A stretch of 64,000 nucleotides of DNA from assembly GCF_006716465.1 (NCBI RefSeq), contig NZ_VFPB01000006.1:1-64000 (forward strand), written 5' to 3'. A model generated the notes under the pieces. It ran no database searches. It was given only the letters and a program-made list of their open reading frames with translations, and was not told where the DNA came from. The position numbers and the translations under genes are program-made. Every line of letters starts with the position of its first letter. The first letter of the stretch is position 1. This document shows, in pieces, positions 1 to 7,860 of the stretch. Source of the DNA: Pseudoxanthomonas sp. 3HH-4 (GTDB taxonomy: Bacteria > Pseudomonadota > Gammaproteobacteria > Xanthomonadales > Xanthomonadaceae).

Positions 1-79
1 CCCGTGTGTGCAGGAGTATGTGATTCAGCTCAACAATGAAGGTGGAGATGACTCGCTCGTACTCGTCGCGACTAATCAT
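1..79 (-). CDS. N-terminus of an unidentified protein, cut by the window edge
   Basis: An open frame starts with ATG at 79 and runs off the left edge (26 codons visible, beginning MISRDEYERV). I do not recognise it. The supporting evidence is a well-spaced sigma70-type promoter at 126-154 and a hairpin (101-115) in the implied leader of about 40 nt. The Shine-Dalgarno is weak. It is encoded in the same direction as the histidine kinase upstream. It could be spurious because so little of it is visible. Confidence 0.35.
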   Translation of the reverse strand, partial: MISRDEYERVISTFIVELNHILLHTR

Positions 80-125
80 ATGAGGCCTAACACCTAGTAG
101 ACCCCATTTCGGGGTGATAACGCGG

Positions 126-154
126 AGTATTCAGGTGGAGGGATTGGGCGTCAA
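126..154 (-). promoter_or_regulatory. Putative sigma70 promoter for the left-edge gene
   Basis: Read on the minus strand, TTGACG (154-149), a 17-nt spacer and AATACT (131-126) match the consensus at 5/6 and 4/6 positions. The predicted start lies near 119, giving a leader with a small hairpin ACCCC-loop-GGGGT at 101-115. Assigned by inspection only. Confidence 0.4.
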
Positions 155-429
155 CAAGGGGATCGCCTTTCCATTCAATGCATTACGAGACGTGACGATT
201 GGGAAAGGGGGAGTGAGCCGTTGGTGATATTTGCGGCAGGTAGGGTGGTCGTCAGATAGCAGGGCGAACGCGGGGCGGTAACGGACTTGGCGTGCGCGCC
301 TCTTGCGTGGAGGGGCGGCGGTGCTGATTGCAGGCGGGTGCCTTTTCGGGTCGTGCAGCGCGTTGCGCAAAAGGCGCTGGGACGGCAGGCTTTGGGCTAG
401 GAAGGTGGGTGAATGGCCGCGGGGCACCT
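155..429. other. Intergenic region with no recognised gene
   Basis: This stretch lies between the histidine kinase stop codon (430) and the left-edge promoter. Open frames here are short, arginine-rich shadows. I see no convincing terminator for the kinase gene and no repeat. Confidence 0.5.
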
Positions 430-3400
430 TCAATCCGTCACGGGTAACGACACGGGGACATGATGGGCGGCGAGGAATGCGCGTAGCGAGGCGGGTTTCA
501 CCGGCTTGGTAAGCAGGCGGTATCCGCGTTCGCGGGCTTCGCGTTTCAGTTCGTCGCGGCCGTCGGCGGTGAGCAGGGCGCCGGCAATCGGGCCGGGGCT
601 GGCGGCGCGCAGGGCGTCGAGCGTGGCAAGGCCGTCGAGGCGGTCGTGCAGGTGGTAATCCACCAACATCACGGTGGGTGCTTGTGCGATCTTCTCCAGT
701 GCTTCGTCCACCGTGGTGGCGGTGATCACTTCCACCTGCCAGCGGCCCAGCAAGGCCTGCATGCCGTCGATGATTTCGCGGTCGTTGTCCACGCACAGCA
801 CGCGCAGCCCTGCAAGCGAATCGTTTGCAAGCGCGGTGCGTCGTGGCGATGTGCGCCGTTCGCTCGTGGGGTTGCCGCGCGGCACGACGATGGAAAACAT
901 GCTGCCGTGGTCGACCTTGCTGCGTGCATCCAGTTCGTGCTGCAGAAGGCGGGAGATGCGCTGGCAGATCGACAGTCCCAGGCCGAGGCCGCGTTCGCCC
1001 CAGTCGAACGGTTGCTGGTAGCGATGGAACTCGTCGTAGATCTGCCGCATGTGGTTCTCGGGAATGCCGGGGCCGGTATCCCAGACCTGCAAGACCACCT
1101 TGTCGGCCTGCGCGCGCATGCCGATCACGATGCGGCCGTCGCGCGTGTAGCGCAGCGCGTTGGCGAGGAAGTTCTGCAGCACACGGCGCAACAGGCGGCG
1201 GTCGCTGCGCACGGGGATGGGGCGCGCGTGCACGCGCAGCCTGATCCCGCGGCCTGCGGCGACCGGTGCGTACTGTGCCGCGAGTTCGCGCAACAGTTCG
1301 CCCGCATCGAAATCGCTGATCTGCGTCTGCAGCCCGCCGGCATCCAGGCGGGAGACATCCAGCAGACCATCCAGCAGTTCCTCGGCGGCGCGCAGCGAAG
1401 CGTCGACACGCTCGGCCAGGTGCTGGCGTTCCTGGGCCTGTGCATCCGCACCCTGCTCGCTGTCGCGCAGCGCGCTGACGAACAGGCGCGCCGCGTTCAG
1501 TGGCTGCAGCACATCGTGGCTGATGGCGGCGAGGAAGCGCGTGCGCGACTGCTGCGCATGCTCGGCGGCCTGGCTGCGTTCGGCCACGCGCTGTTCCAGT
1601 GTTTCATTGGTTTCCAGCAGCTGTGCTTCGGCATGCTTGAAGTCGGTGATGTCGTTGTAGCTGGTGACGTAGCCACCGCCGGGCAAGGGTTGCCCGCGCA
1701 TCTCGATGACCTGGCCATCGGCGCGCACGCGCTCGAAAATATGCGGCGAGCCCGCGCGCATGTAGCGGATGCGCTTGTTGATCTGTTCGTCGATGTCGCC
1801 ATCGCCCAGTTCGCCGCGTTCCGCGTTGTAGCGGATCAGGTCGGCCACCGGACGGCCGACGTAGAGCATGCCGTCGGGATAGCCGAACATCTGCTGGTAG
1901 CGGCGGTTCCATGCCACCAGCCGCATGTCGGGATCGACCACGCTGACACCGGCGCTGATGTTTTCCAGCGTGGTGGACAGGATTTCGCGGTTGAAGCGAA
2001 GCTCCTGGCCGGCCTGGTCGAGTACCGCGACCACTTCGCCCAGCTCCATGCCCGAGCCGCGCAGCACGCTGGTCAGCACGATGCGCGCGGACGCGGCGCC
2101 GATGGCGGCCGCGAGCAGGCGTTCGGTGAACTGTACCCAGACGCGGTCGGCGGGAACGTTCGGTTGCAGTTCGCGCTCCAGCAGCTGCGCCTGCTCGGCG
2201 AAGGCGCGCCGCGCATGGCGCTCGCCGACCACGCGTTCCGCCAGCGTGCACAGGTCGCCCACGCGCACGCTGCCGGGCCATTCGCCGGCCACCAGCGCGG
2301 GGCGTTGTGCGTAGGGGTCGAGGAAGGGCGCGGCCCGCAGGCGTTCGTCAACGCCGGGGCGCGAGCGCGCGGAGACGATCATCATCGCGCCGGTGTTGAC
2401 CAGCAGCGACCAGAACGTTCCGTGCGTCAGCGTGTCCCAGCCGCTCAGGCCGAACACCTGCTGCGGCCGCAGCCAGGTGATGCCGAAGGGACCGGCATGC
2501 AGCCAGTGCGGATCGAACCAGCCGGCCTGGGTCATCGTGGGCAGCAGCAGCGTGTATATCCACGTGGCGAAGCCCAGCACCATGCCCACTTCCACGCCGC
2601 GCCGGCTGGCGCCACGCCAGTACAGGCCTCCGATGAGGCCCGGGGCGAACTGCGCCACTGCGGCGAACGCCATCAGGCCGTACGACGCCAGCGTGCTGTC
2701 GTTGCTGCTGCTGCGGTAGTACGAGTAGGCCGTCAGTGCGAGCAGCAGAATCGCGACGCGGCGGATCCACAGCACGCGCGAGGCCACGTCGGCTTCCGCA
2801 TGATGCTCGGCCCAGCCGCGGCGCAGCAGCACCGGCATGACCAGGTCGTTACTCACCATGGTGGCCAACGCGATGCTGGCCACGATCACCATGCCGGTCG
2901 CCGCGGAGAAGCCACCGACATAGGCGATGATCGCCAGCGCCGTGCGACCTTCCGCCAGCGGCAGCGCCAGCACATAGCTGTCGTCCGCCACATTGGTGCC
3001 GCCAAACAGGGCGATGCCGGCGGCGGCGACCGGAATCACCATCAGCGAGAACAGCACCAGATAGCCGCCGAACAGCCAGCGCGCCTTGCGGATATCGCCC
3101 ACGTCGCTGCATTCCACCACCGCCACGTGGAATTGCCGTGGCAGGCACACGATGGCGAGGAACCCGAGCAGTGTCTGCGCAATGAAGCCGACCGGAGGCG
3201 CGTTCTCGAACAGCGTGCGCGCCGAATCCGCGACGTGGATGTTGTTCTCGCCCAGCCACAGATAGGCGAACACGCCCACCGCGATCATCGCGACCAGCTT
3301 CACCACCGATTCCAGCGAGATCGCCAGCATCATGCCGTGGTGGTGCTCGGTGGCGTCCACCTGTCGGGTGCCGAACAACGCGGCGAACAGCGCCATCAAC

Positions 3401-3903
3401 AACGCGACATACAAGGCGGGATCCGTGAAGAAGCCGTGCGAACTGTCGCCACCTTCGCCGCTGAGCACGCTCAGGCTCATCGCGACGGCCTTGTACTGCA
3501 GCGCCAGGTACGGCACCACGCCGATCAGGGCGATCACCGTAACGAGTGCGGCGAGCCGGCGCGAGCGGCCATAGCGGGACGAGATGAAGTCGGCGATCGA
3601 GACCGTGTTCTCGCTGCGTGCGATCAACGCCAGCCGTTCGATGATGCGCCAGCCGAACAGCAGCAGCAGGACCGGGCCGAGATAGATGGGCAGGTAGCCC
3701 AGGCCATTGCGCACCGCACTGCCGACCGCGCCATAGAACGTCCACGACGAGCAGTACACCGCCAGCGCCAGGCTATAGACGACCGGACGCAGCCAGGGCC
3801 GGTCGGGGTACATCGGGCGACGGTCGCCCCACCACGCCACGCCGAACAACAGCGCGGCGTAGCCGACGGACACCAACAGCAGGATCCAGCTGGAAACCAA
3901 CAC
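430..3903 (-). CDS. Sodium:solute-symporter-type hybrid sensor histidine kinase (CrbS/CbrA-like)
   Basis: The 1157-residue protein joins a transporter-like sensor to a complete hybrid kinase. Residues of about 1-510 are a multi-helix sodium:solute symporter domain. A PAS domain lies at about 646-760, followed by a short coiled coil. The H-box is FLAAISHDVLQPLN with the phospho-accepting His at 796. The N-box is near 914 and the G1 box DTGPGIP near 942. A C-terminal receiver domain has its phospho-acceptor Asp at 1082 in VMLVDYHLHD. This architecture is known from CrbS (acetate switch of Vibrio and Pseudomonas) and, without a receiver, CbrA. The cognate ligand cannot be read from the sequence. 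No separate response regulator lies nearby. The FAD protein gene just upstream (60 bp gap, same strand) may be cotranscribed. Confidence 0.9.
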   Translation of the reverse strand: MLVSSWILLLVSVGYAALLFGVAWWGDRRPMYPDRPWLRPVVYSLALAVYCSSWTFYGAVGSAVRNGLGYLPIYLGPVLLLLFGWRIIERLALIARSENTVSIADFISSRYGRSRRLAALVTVIALIGVVPYLALQYKAVAMSLSVLSGEGGDSSHGFFTDPALYVALLMALFAALFGTRQVDATEHHHGMMLAISLESVVKLVAMIAVGVFAYLWLGENNIHVADSARTLFENAPPVGFIAQTLLGFLAIVCLPRQFHVAVVECSDVGDIRKARWLFGGYLVLFSLMVIPVAAAGIALFGGTNVADDSYVLALPLAEGRTALAIIAYVGGFSAATGMVIVASIALATMVSNDLVMPVLLRRGWAEHHAEADVASRVLWIRRVAILLLALTAYSYYRSSSNDSTLASYGLMAFAAVAQFAPGLIGGLYWRGASRRGVEVGMVLGFATWIYTLLLPTMTQAGWFDPHWLHAGPFGITWLRPQQVFGLSGWDTLTHGTFWSLLVNTGAMMIVSARSRPGVDERLRAAPFLDPYAQRPALVAGEWPGSVRVGDLCTLAERVVGERHARRAFAEQAQLLERELQPNVPADRVWVQFTERLLAAAIGAASARIVLTSVLRGSGMELGEVVAVLDQAGQELRFNREILSTTLENISAGVSVVDPDMRLVAWNRRYQQMFGYPDGMLYVGRPVADLIRYNAERGELGDGDIDEQINKRIRYMRAGSPHIFERVRADGQVIEMRGQPLPGGGYVTSYNDITDFKHAEAQLLETNETLEQRVAERSQAAEHAQQSRTRFLAAISHDVLQPLNAARLFVSALRDSEQGADAQAQERQHLAERVDASLRAAEELLDGLLDVSRLDAGGLQTQISDFDAGELLRELAAQYAPVAAGRGIRLRVHARPIPVRSDRRLLRRVLQNFLANALRYTRDGRIVIGMRAQADKVVLQVWDTGPGIPENHMRQIYDEFHRYQQPFDWGERGLGLGLSICQRISRLLQHELDARSKVDHGSMFSIVVPRGNPTSERRTSPRRTALANDSLAGLRVLCVDNDREIIDGMQALLGRWQVEVITATTVDEALEKIAQAPTVMLVDYHLHDRLDGLATLDALRAASPGPIAGALLTADGRDELKREARERGYRLLTKPVKPASLRAFLAAHHVPVSLPVTD

Positions 3904-3963
3904 CCTCTCCCGGCGCTCAACCCGTCGCCGAGTGTACTGCCTGGTGCGTGCCGCGGCGGGCGA

Positions 3964-5361
3964 TCAGGCGGGCACGGCAGCGAACAGTTCGCGTACGGCG
4001 GTCTCGGCCTGGCCGCGCAGTTCGGGAATGGCGATGCTTTCCCACACGCAGCCGATGCGCAGGCTGCCGAGGATGAACACGCGCGGTTGCGGGTTGCCCT
4101 CCGCATCCACCATGCGTCCGTCGCGCGCCGCCTTCAGGCCGATGCCGTGCGGACCCGCCTGCGCATGGCCCTTGCCCAGCAGGTCGTGCAGCAGCGGATT
4201 GCGCATGGTCTGTGCGCGCATCTCCACACCCGTGGCGTTGACCACGTAGTCGACGTCGAACTCGTCGGTGCGGCCATCGCGGGTGTGCGTGGTCACGCGC
4301 AGGCAGCGTCCCTCGGCCATCACCGTGTCCAGGCGGCCGCGATGCAGGCGCAACTGGCCGCGATCGAGCAGGGCCTGCAGTTTCGCGTGCACCTCCGGCG
4401 CGATGCGATGCCGGTGCACATCCCACTGGCGTACCACGTGGCGCAGGAACCGGCGCTGGTCGGCGATCGACATCGATTGCCACAGGGCTTGGCCGTGCGG
4501 GCGGATGCGTTCCATGGCCGCCTGCCACGGCAGACCGTCGGCGACCGCCTGCTTTGCTGCCGCACGCAGGAAGCGCATGCGTGCGCGCAGGTCCATCGTC
4601 TGCAGGGGGGCCGGATCGTAGGTCGCAGCCGGTCCGTGGCAATGCGGCAGCGGCAGCAGCGCGTGCCGCGACAGCACGTGAATCGTGCCGGCGTGGCCGT
4701 TGTCGGCGAGGCTGAGCACGGTGTCCACCATGCTCAGGCCGGAGCCGACGATGCAGAGGTCGGCATCGACGGGAATCGCCTTCACCGCATCGAAATCCCA
4801 CGCAGCGATCGAATGGCCTTCCGGCAGTTGCGGTGCACCCCGTGCCGGTAGCGGCTTGGGCGTATTGCCGACGGCCAGGACCACACCACGTGCCTCCAGC
4901 GCGCCATGCCCGGCCAGTCGCAGCGTCGCGCCATCGTCACGCGCATCGAGTTCAAGCACGCTGTCGTGCACGATCTGCAGCGAGGCGTGACTGGCGGCGA
5001 TGGCTTCCTGCAGTCGCGTGCGCAGGTAGTCGCCGTAGCGGCGACGTTCGATGAAGGCGTGCGCCAGCGTCTCGCGGTCGGGACCGCCGGCGGGCGTGGT
5101 GGCCACGACATGGTCGAGGAAGTCGGCAGGCCGGTCGTCGAAGGCACTCATGCGGCCCGCGGGGACATTCAGCACGTGCTCGCCATGCGACGTCGCATAT
5201 GCGGCGCCCTGCGCCAGCACGTCGCGAGGCTCGATCATCACGATGCGCAGCGGCGTGGTGGCCTGGCGCAGTGCCTGCATCGCCGCCAGCACGCCACCGG
5301 CACCGCCGCCGATGATCGCGAGGTCGCAGGGCGGCAGGCGGGGTGTCGTGGCAGCGCTCAT
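3964..5361 (-). CDS. FAD/NAD(P)-binding oxidoreductase (COG4529-like)
   Basis: A 465-residue protein. The N-terminal dinucleotide-binding fold reads DLAIIGGGAGGVLAA, followed by the GEHVLNVPAGRMSAF stretch typical of the NAD_binding_9 family. A second nucleotide-binding motif, CIVGSGLSMVD, is mid-protein, and the C-terminal YVVNATGVE motif is typical of FAD-dependent monooxygenase-like enzymes. The substrate is unknown. The start at 5361 (MSAATTPRL) is preferred over an upstream ATG at 5397 because the FAD motif then sits at the usual distance from the N-terminus. It lies 60 bp upstream of the hybrid kinase on the same strand, a plausible two-gene operon. Confidence 0.8.
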   Translation of the reverse strand: MSAATTPRLPPCDLAIIGGGAGGVLAAMQALRQATTPLRIVMIEPRDVLAQGAAYATSHGEHVLNVPAGRMSAFDDRPADFLDHVVATTPAGGPDRETLAHAFIERRRYGDYLRTRLQEAIAASHASLQIVHDSVLELDARDDGATLRLAGHGALEARGVVLAVGNTPKPLPARGAPQLPEGHSIAAWDFDAVKAIPVDADLCIVGSGLSMVDTVLSLADNGHAGTIHVLSRHALLPLPHCHGPAATYDPAPLQTMDLRARMRFLRAAAKQAVADGLPWQAAMERIRPHGQALWQSMSIADQRRFLRHVVRQWDVHRHRIAPEVHAKLQALLDRGQLRLHRGRLDTVMAEGRCLRVTTHTRDGRTDEFDVDYVVNATGVEMRAQTMRNPLLHDLLGKGHAQAGPHGIGLKAARDGRMVDAEGNPQPRVFILGSLRIGCVWESIAIPELRGQAETAVRELFAAVPA

Positions 5362-5425
5362 GGCGCCATTGTAGGCGAATGGCCTGCCGGCCCTCATGCG
5401 CAGGCTGCATGAGGGCGTGCCGACG

Positions 5426-6835
5426 CTACATCAGCGAGTCGGCCAGCCGTGCGATGCCTTCCCGGCTGCGCTGCCAGCCGGGGCGTCGCCGCCAGGCATC
5501 GCGTTCGACGTGGTCCGCGTGCGCCAGGTAGCCGGCCTCGATCGCGCGGATGTGCGCGACCACCCCGGTGTCGTAGCAGACCAGGCCGATTTCGGCATTG
5601 AGCGCGAACGAGCGGATGTCCAGGTTGATCGAGCCGACCAAGGCGATGCCGTCGTCCACGGTCAGGTGTTTCGCATGCAGGAAATGCGGCCTGTACAGCG
5701 CGATCTTCACCCCGCAGGCCAGCAGCTCATCGTAGTACGACTGCTGCGCCCACGCGGTCAGCGTCTGGTTGTTGGTGGCCGAAAGCACCAGTTGCACATC
5801 CACGCCAGACAGTGCCGCGATGCGCAACGCGCTGAGCGTGGCGTCGTCCGGGACGAAGTACGGGGTGGTCAGCACCACCTTGCGTCGCGCCAGGTGGATG
5901 AGTGCGTTCACCGCGTCGCGCGCGTTCTCGAACGGATACGCCGGTCCGCTGGGCAGCAGTTGCGCGGCGACATCCTGCGCCTGCACCGTCAGGTCGGGGT
6001 GCACCTGGAGCCGCTGGCCGGTTTCGATGTACCAGTCGCTGGCGAACACGCCCTCCAGGTGCGCCACCACCGGGCCCTGCACGCGCGCCACCAGTTCGCG
6101 GTTCGGATGACCCGGGACGAATGTCGCGGCGGCCAGGTTCTGCGAGCCCACGTAACCGATGCGGTTGTCGATCACCGCGACCTTGCGGTGGTTGCGTAGA
6201 TCCATGCGTCCGCTGCGTCGCCAGCGCAGGCCGCCCGGCAGCATGTCGTGTACATCGACGCCCGCGGCGCGCAGGCGCGTTGCATAGGCGCGCAAGCCGC
6301 GCTTCGCCCCGACGGCGTCCAGCAACATGCGGCAGGCCACGCCGCGTGCTGCGGCCCGGCAGAGTGCGGCAGTGATCGCTTCGCCCACAGCGTCGTCGAA
6401 CATCAGGTAATACAGCAGGTGGACCTGCTGGGTCGCGGCGTCGATGTCGTCGAGCAGCACGCGCAGCGAAGCGTCGTAGTCGTCCAGCAGGTCCACGGCA
6501 TTGCCATGGGTGGGCATGAAGGCGCCCTGGCGTTCGATCAGGGGCGCCATTTCGATGGCAGCGCCATCGCGCGGGGACCAGCGCAACGCACTGAGCGGGC
6601 GCTGTTCCTCACGTATCACGTCCGTGGCCCGCGACTGCCGGTCAATGCGCTCCCGCGACAGCCAGGGATGGCCGAGCAGCAGATAGAGCGGCAAGCCCAG
6701 CAGCGGCACGAAACCGACCAGCAGCAACCAGCTGCGCGCGGCGGCCGGCGTGGTGCGGCTGGGGATCCACCACAGCGCTGCCAGACGGATCAGCCAGTCG
6801 ACGATCAGCAGGGCGGTGCCGAGGGACCAGTCCAT
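5426..6835 (-). CDS. cls: Cardiolipin synthase (phospholipase D superfamily)
   Basis: A 469-residue membrane enzyme that joins phosphatidylglycerol units to cardiolipin. Two N-terminal transmembrane helices (about residues 5-50) precede two HKD catalytic motifs: HRKVAVID starting at His216 and HAKHLTVDD starting at His387, each followed by a GS dipeptide. Length and order match bacterial ClsA/B-type synthases. The start MDWSLG places the hydrophobic helix at the N-terminus. An in-frame upstream extension to 7075 only translates repeat sequence. The upstream neighbour on the same strand is rpmG, separated by a strong terminator. Confidence 0.88.
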   Translation of the reverse strand: MDWSLGTALLIVDWLIRLAALWWIPSRTTPAAARSWLLLVGFVPLLGLPLYLLLGHPWLSRERIDRQSRATDVIREEQRPLSALRWSPRDGAAIEMAPLIERQGAFMPTHGNAVDLLDDYDASLRVLLDDIDAATQQVHLLYYLMFDDAVGEAITAALCRAAARGVACRMLLDAVGAKRGLRAYATRLRAAGVDVHDMLPGGLRWRRSGRMDLRNHRKVAVIDNRIGYVGSQNLAAATFVPGHPNRELVARVQGPVVAHLEGVFASDWYIETGQRLQVHPDLTVQAQDVAAQLLPSGPAYPFENARDAVNALIHLARRKVVLTTPYFVPDDATLSALRIAALSGVDVQLVLSATNNQTLTAWAQQSYYDELLACGVKIALYRPHFLHAKHLTVDDGIALVGSINLDIRSFALNAEIGLVCYDTGVVAHIRAIEAGYLAHADHVERDAWRRRPGWQRSREGIARLADSLM

Positions 6836-6985
6836 GCGGTGGATCCGTCCGAGGGGGATGGATCGATTCTGCTGGTGCTCGCGGGTAAAGAAAACCCGAA
6901 AGCAGTTCCTTCTTCCCGCAGGGCGGGGAGAAGGCGCCCAGCGGGCGGATGAGGGGCAGCTTTTGACTCTCCGAAGCTGAAAAGC

Positions 6986-7013
6986 AGAAAGCCCCGCCGA
7001 AGCGGGGCTTTCT
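6986..7013 (-). terminator. Rho-independent terminator after rpmG
   Basis: A 12-bp perfect stem (6986-6997 with 7002-7013) with a CGAA loop (UUCG when read in the rpmG direction) is followed on the minus strand by a T-rich run. It lies 75 bp beyond the rpmG stop codon. Confidence 0.8.
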
Positions 7014-7025
7014 GGGAGGCGCTGG

Positions 7026-7045
7026 ACCCCGGCCTTCGCCGGGGT
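7026..7045. repeat. Small palindromic intergenic repeat
   Basis: An 8-bp perfect stem ACCCCGGC/GCCGGGGT with a 4-nt loop. This sequence type recurs between genes in xanthomonads. It lies between the rpmG stop codon and its terminator. Confidence 0.5.
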
Positions 7046-7088
7046 GAAATAGCGGCACAGGCGCATGCAGAGCACGCGCGCCGCTATT

Positions 7089-7253
7089 TCACTTGATCTT
7101 GCCTTCCTTGTAGATCACGTGCTTGCGCACGACCGGGTCGTACTTCTTGATTTCCATCTTGCCCGGGGTGTTCTTCTTGTTCTTGTCCGTCGTGTAGAAG
7201 TGGCCGGTGTTGGCCGAGGAGATCAGACGGATCTTGTCGCGCTTGGATGCCAT
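7089..7253 (-). CDS. rpmG: 50S ribosomal protein L33
   Basis: A 54-residue protein beginning [20 protein letters not shown], a near-canonical L33. It has no cysteines, so it is the zinc-free form, as in E. coli. It follows rpmB by 13 bp. The Shine-Dalgarno GAGGAG abuts the rpmB stop codon, so the two genes are a single transcriptional unit as in most proteobacteria. Confidence 0.97.
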   Translation of the reverse strand: MASKRDKIRLISSANTGHFYTTDKNKKNTPGKMEIKKYDPVVRKHVIYKEGKIK

Positions 7254-7266
7254 GTTCGATTACTCC

Positions 7267-7503
7267 TCAGATCTTCTCGCCGCGCGCGCGCAGCTCGGCC
7301 AGGACGGAGTCGATGCCGTTCTTGTCGATGGTGCGCAGTGCATGCGCGGAGACTTTCAGCTTGACCCAGCGGTTTTCGCTGGCAACCCAGAAGCGGCGCT
7401 CGTGCAGGTTGGGCAGGAAACGACGACGGGTCTTGTTGTTGGCGTGGCTGACGTTGTTACCCGTCATCACACGCTTGCCGGACACTTGGCATACGCGGGA
7501 CAT
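7267..7503 (-). CDS. rpmB: 50S ribosomal protein L28
   Basis: A 78-residue protein starting [21 protein letters not shown] with the conserved [12 protein letters not shown] core, a full-length L28. The Shine-Dalgarno GAGGTG precedes the ATG at 7503. It is the first gene of rpmB-rpmG, with a promoter at 7676-7704 and a leader of about 165 nt. Confidence 0.97.
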   Translation of the reverse strand: MSRVCQVSGKRVMTGNNVSHANNKTRRRFLPNLHERRFWVASENRWVKLKVSAHALRTIDKNGIDSVLAELRARGEKI

Positions 7504-7675
7504 ACGCACCTCGATGAGTAATTGTGTCGCCCGTAGCCCGGGAGACGGCGGCCCAGTGGACGGCCTGCAGGGCAGGACGGACACCACGCGATACGGCAGG
7601 AAAACCGCTGCTGACCCAAGCCGGAATCGCGCTTCCGGCCGCAGATCCGGGCATTCCGGACGCAGCGAGCCGCGC
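7504..7675 (-). promoter_or_regulatory. Long leader of rpmB-rpmG
   Basis: If transcription starts about 7 nt after the -10 element, the rpmB mRNA carries a leader of roughly 165 nt. It contains a hairpin with a 7-bp perfect stem (GCCGGAA at 7620-7626, TTCCGGC at 7633-7639) and further GC-rich inverted segments. There is no open frame with a good ribosome-binding site. Autoregulation by L28 is an inference only. Confidence 0.35.
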
Positions 7676-7704
7676 ATTATGCCGATGTTTCCCTTGCCCC
7701 GCAA
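7676..7704 (-). promoter_or_regulatory. Sigma70 promoter of rpmB-rpmG
   Basis: On the minus strand TTGCGG (7704-7699), a 17-nt spacer and CATAAT (7681-7676) match the consensus closely, with an AT-rich -10 in an otherwise very GC-rich stretch. It is the only good promoter upstream of rpmB. Confidence 0.6.
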
Positions 7705-7777
7705 GCACTTAGGTGGGGTGTCGCGGGGGCGATGGCGGAGGCGGGCCGGGGTCCGCCCTGCGGGACTGCCGCCGGGC

Positions 7778-7858
7778 GTAGGCCGGGCCCGGGCCCGGCA
7801 TCGTGGCGTTCGATGCTGGAGGACCGGATCGGGCAAGGTGGGCCGGGGCCCACCCTAC
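7778..7858. repeat. Paired GTAG-ended palindromic element
   Basis: Starts with GTAG (7778-7781) followed by a GCCGGGCCCGGGCCCGGC palindrome. It ends with an 8-bp stem (GGTGGGCC 7837-7844 with GGCCCACC 7847-7854) closed by CTAC (7855-7858), i.e. GTAG on the other strand. The two inverted units resemble the GTAG-ended SMAG/REP family of Stenotrophomonas. The right hairpin sits 2 bp past the DUF885 stop codon (7861) and may act as its terminator. A diverged hairpin lies at about 7740-7757. Confidence 0.6.
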
Positions 7859-7860
7859 GA

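Noticed and set aside
646-4851. Long plus-strand open frame opposite the histidine kinase
   Set aside because: It is a His/Gln/Arg-rich antisense shadow of two well-supported minus-strand genes, a GC-rich artefact.
6836-7075. In-frame extension of the cardiolipin synthase gene
   Set aside because: The extension encodes repeat and terminator sequence (the FTPAKAGVQ-type translation is a known intergenic repeat), not protein.
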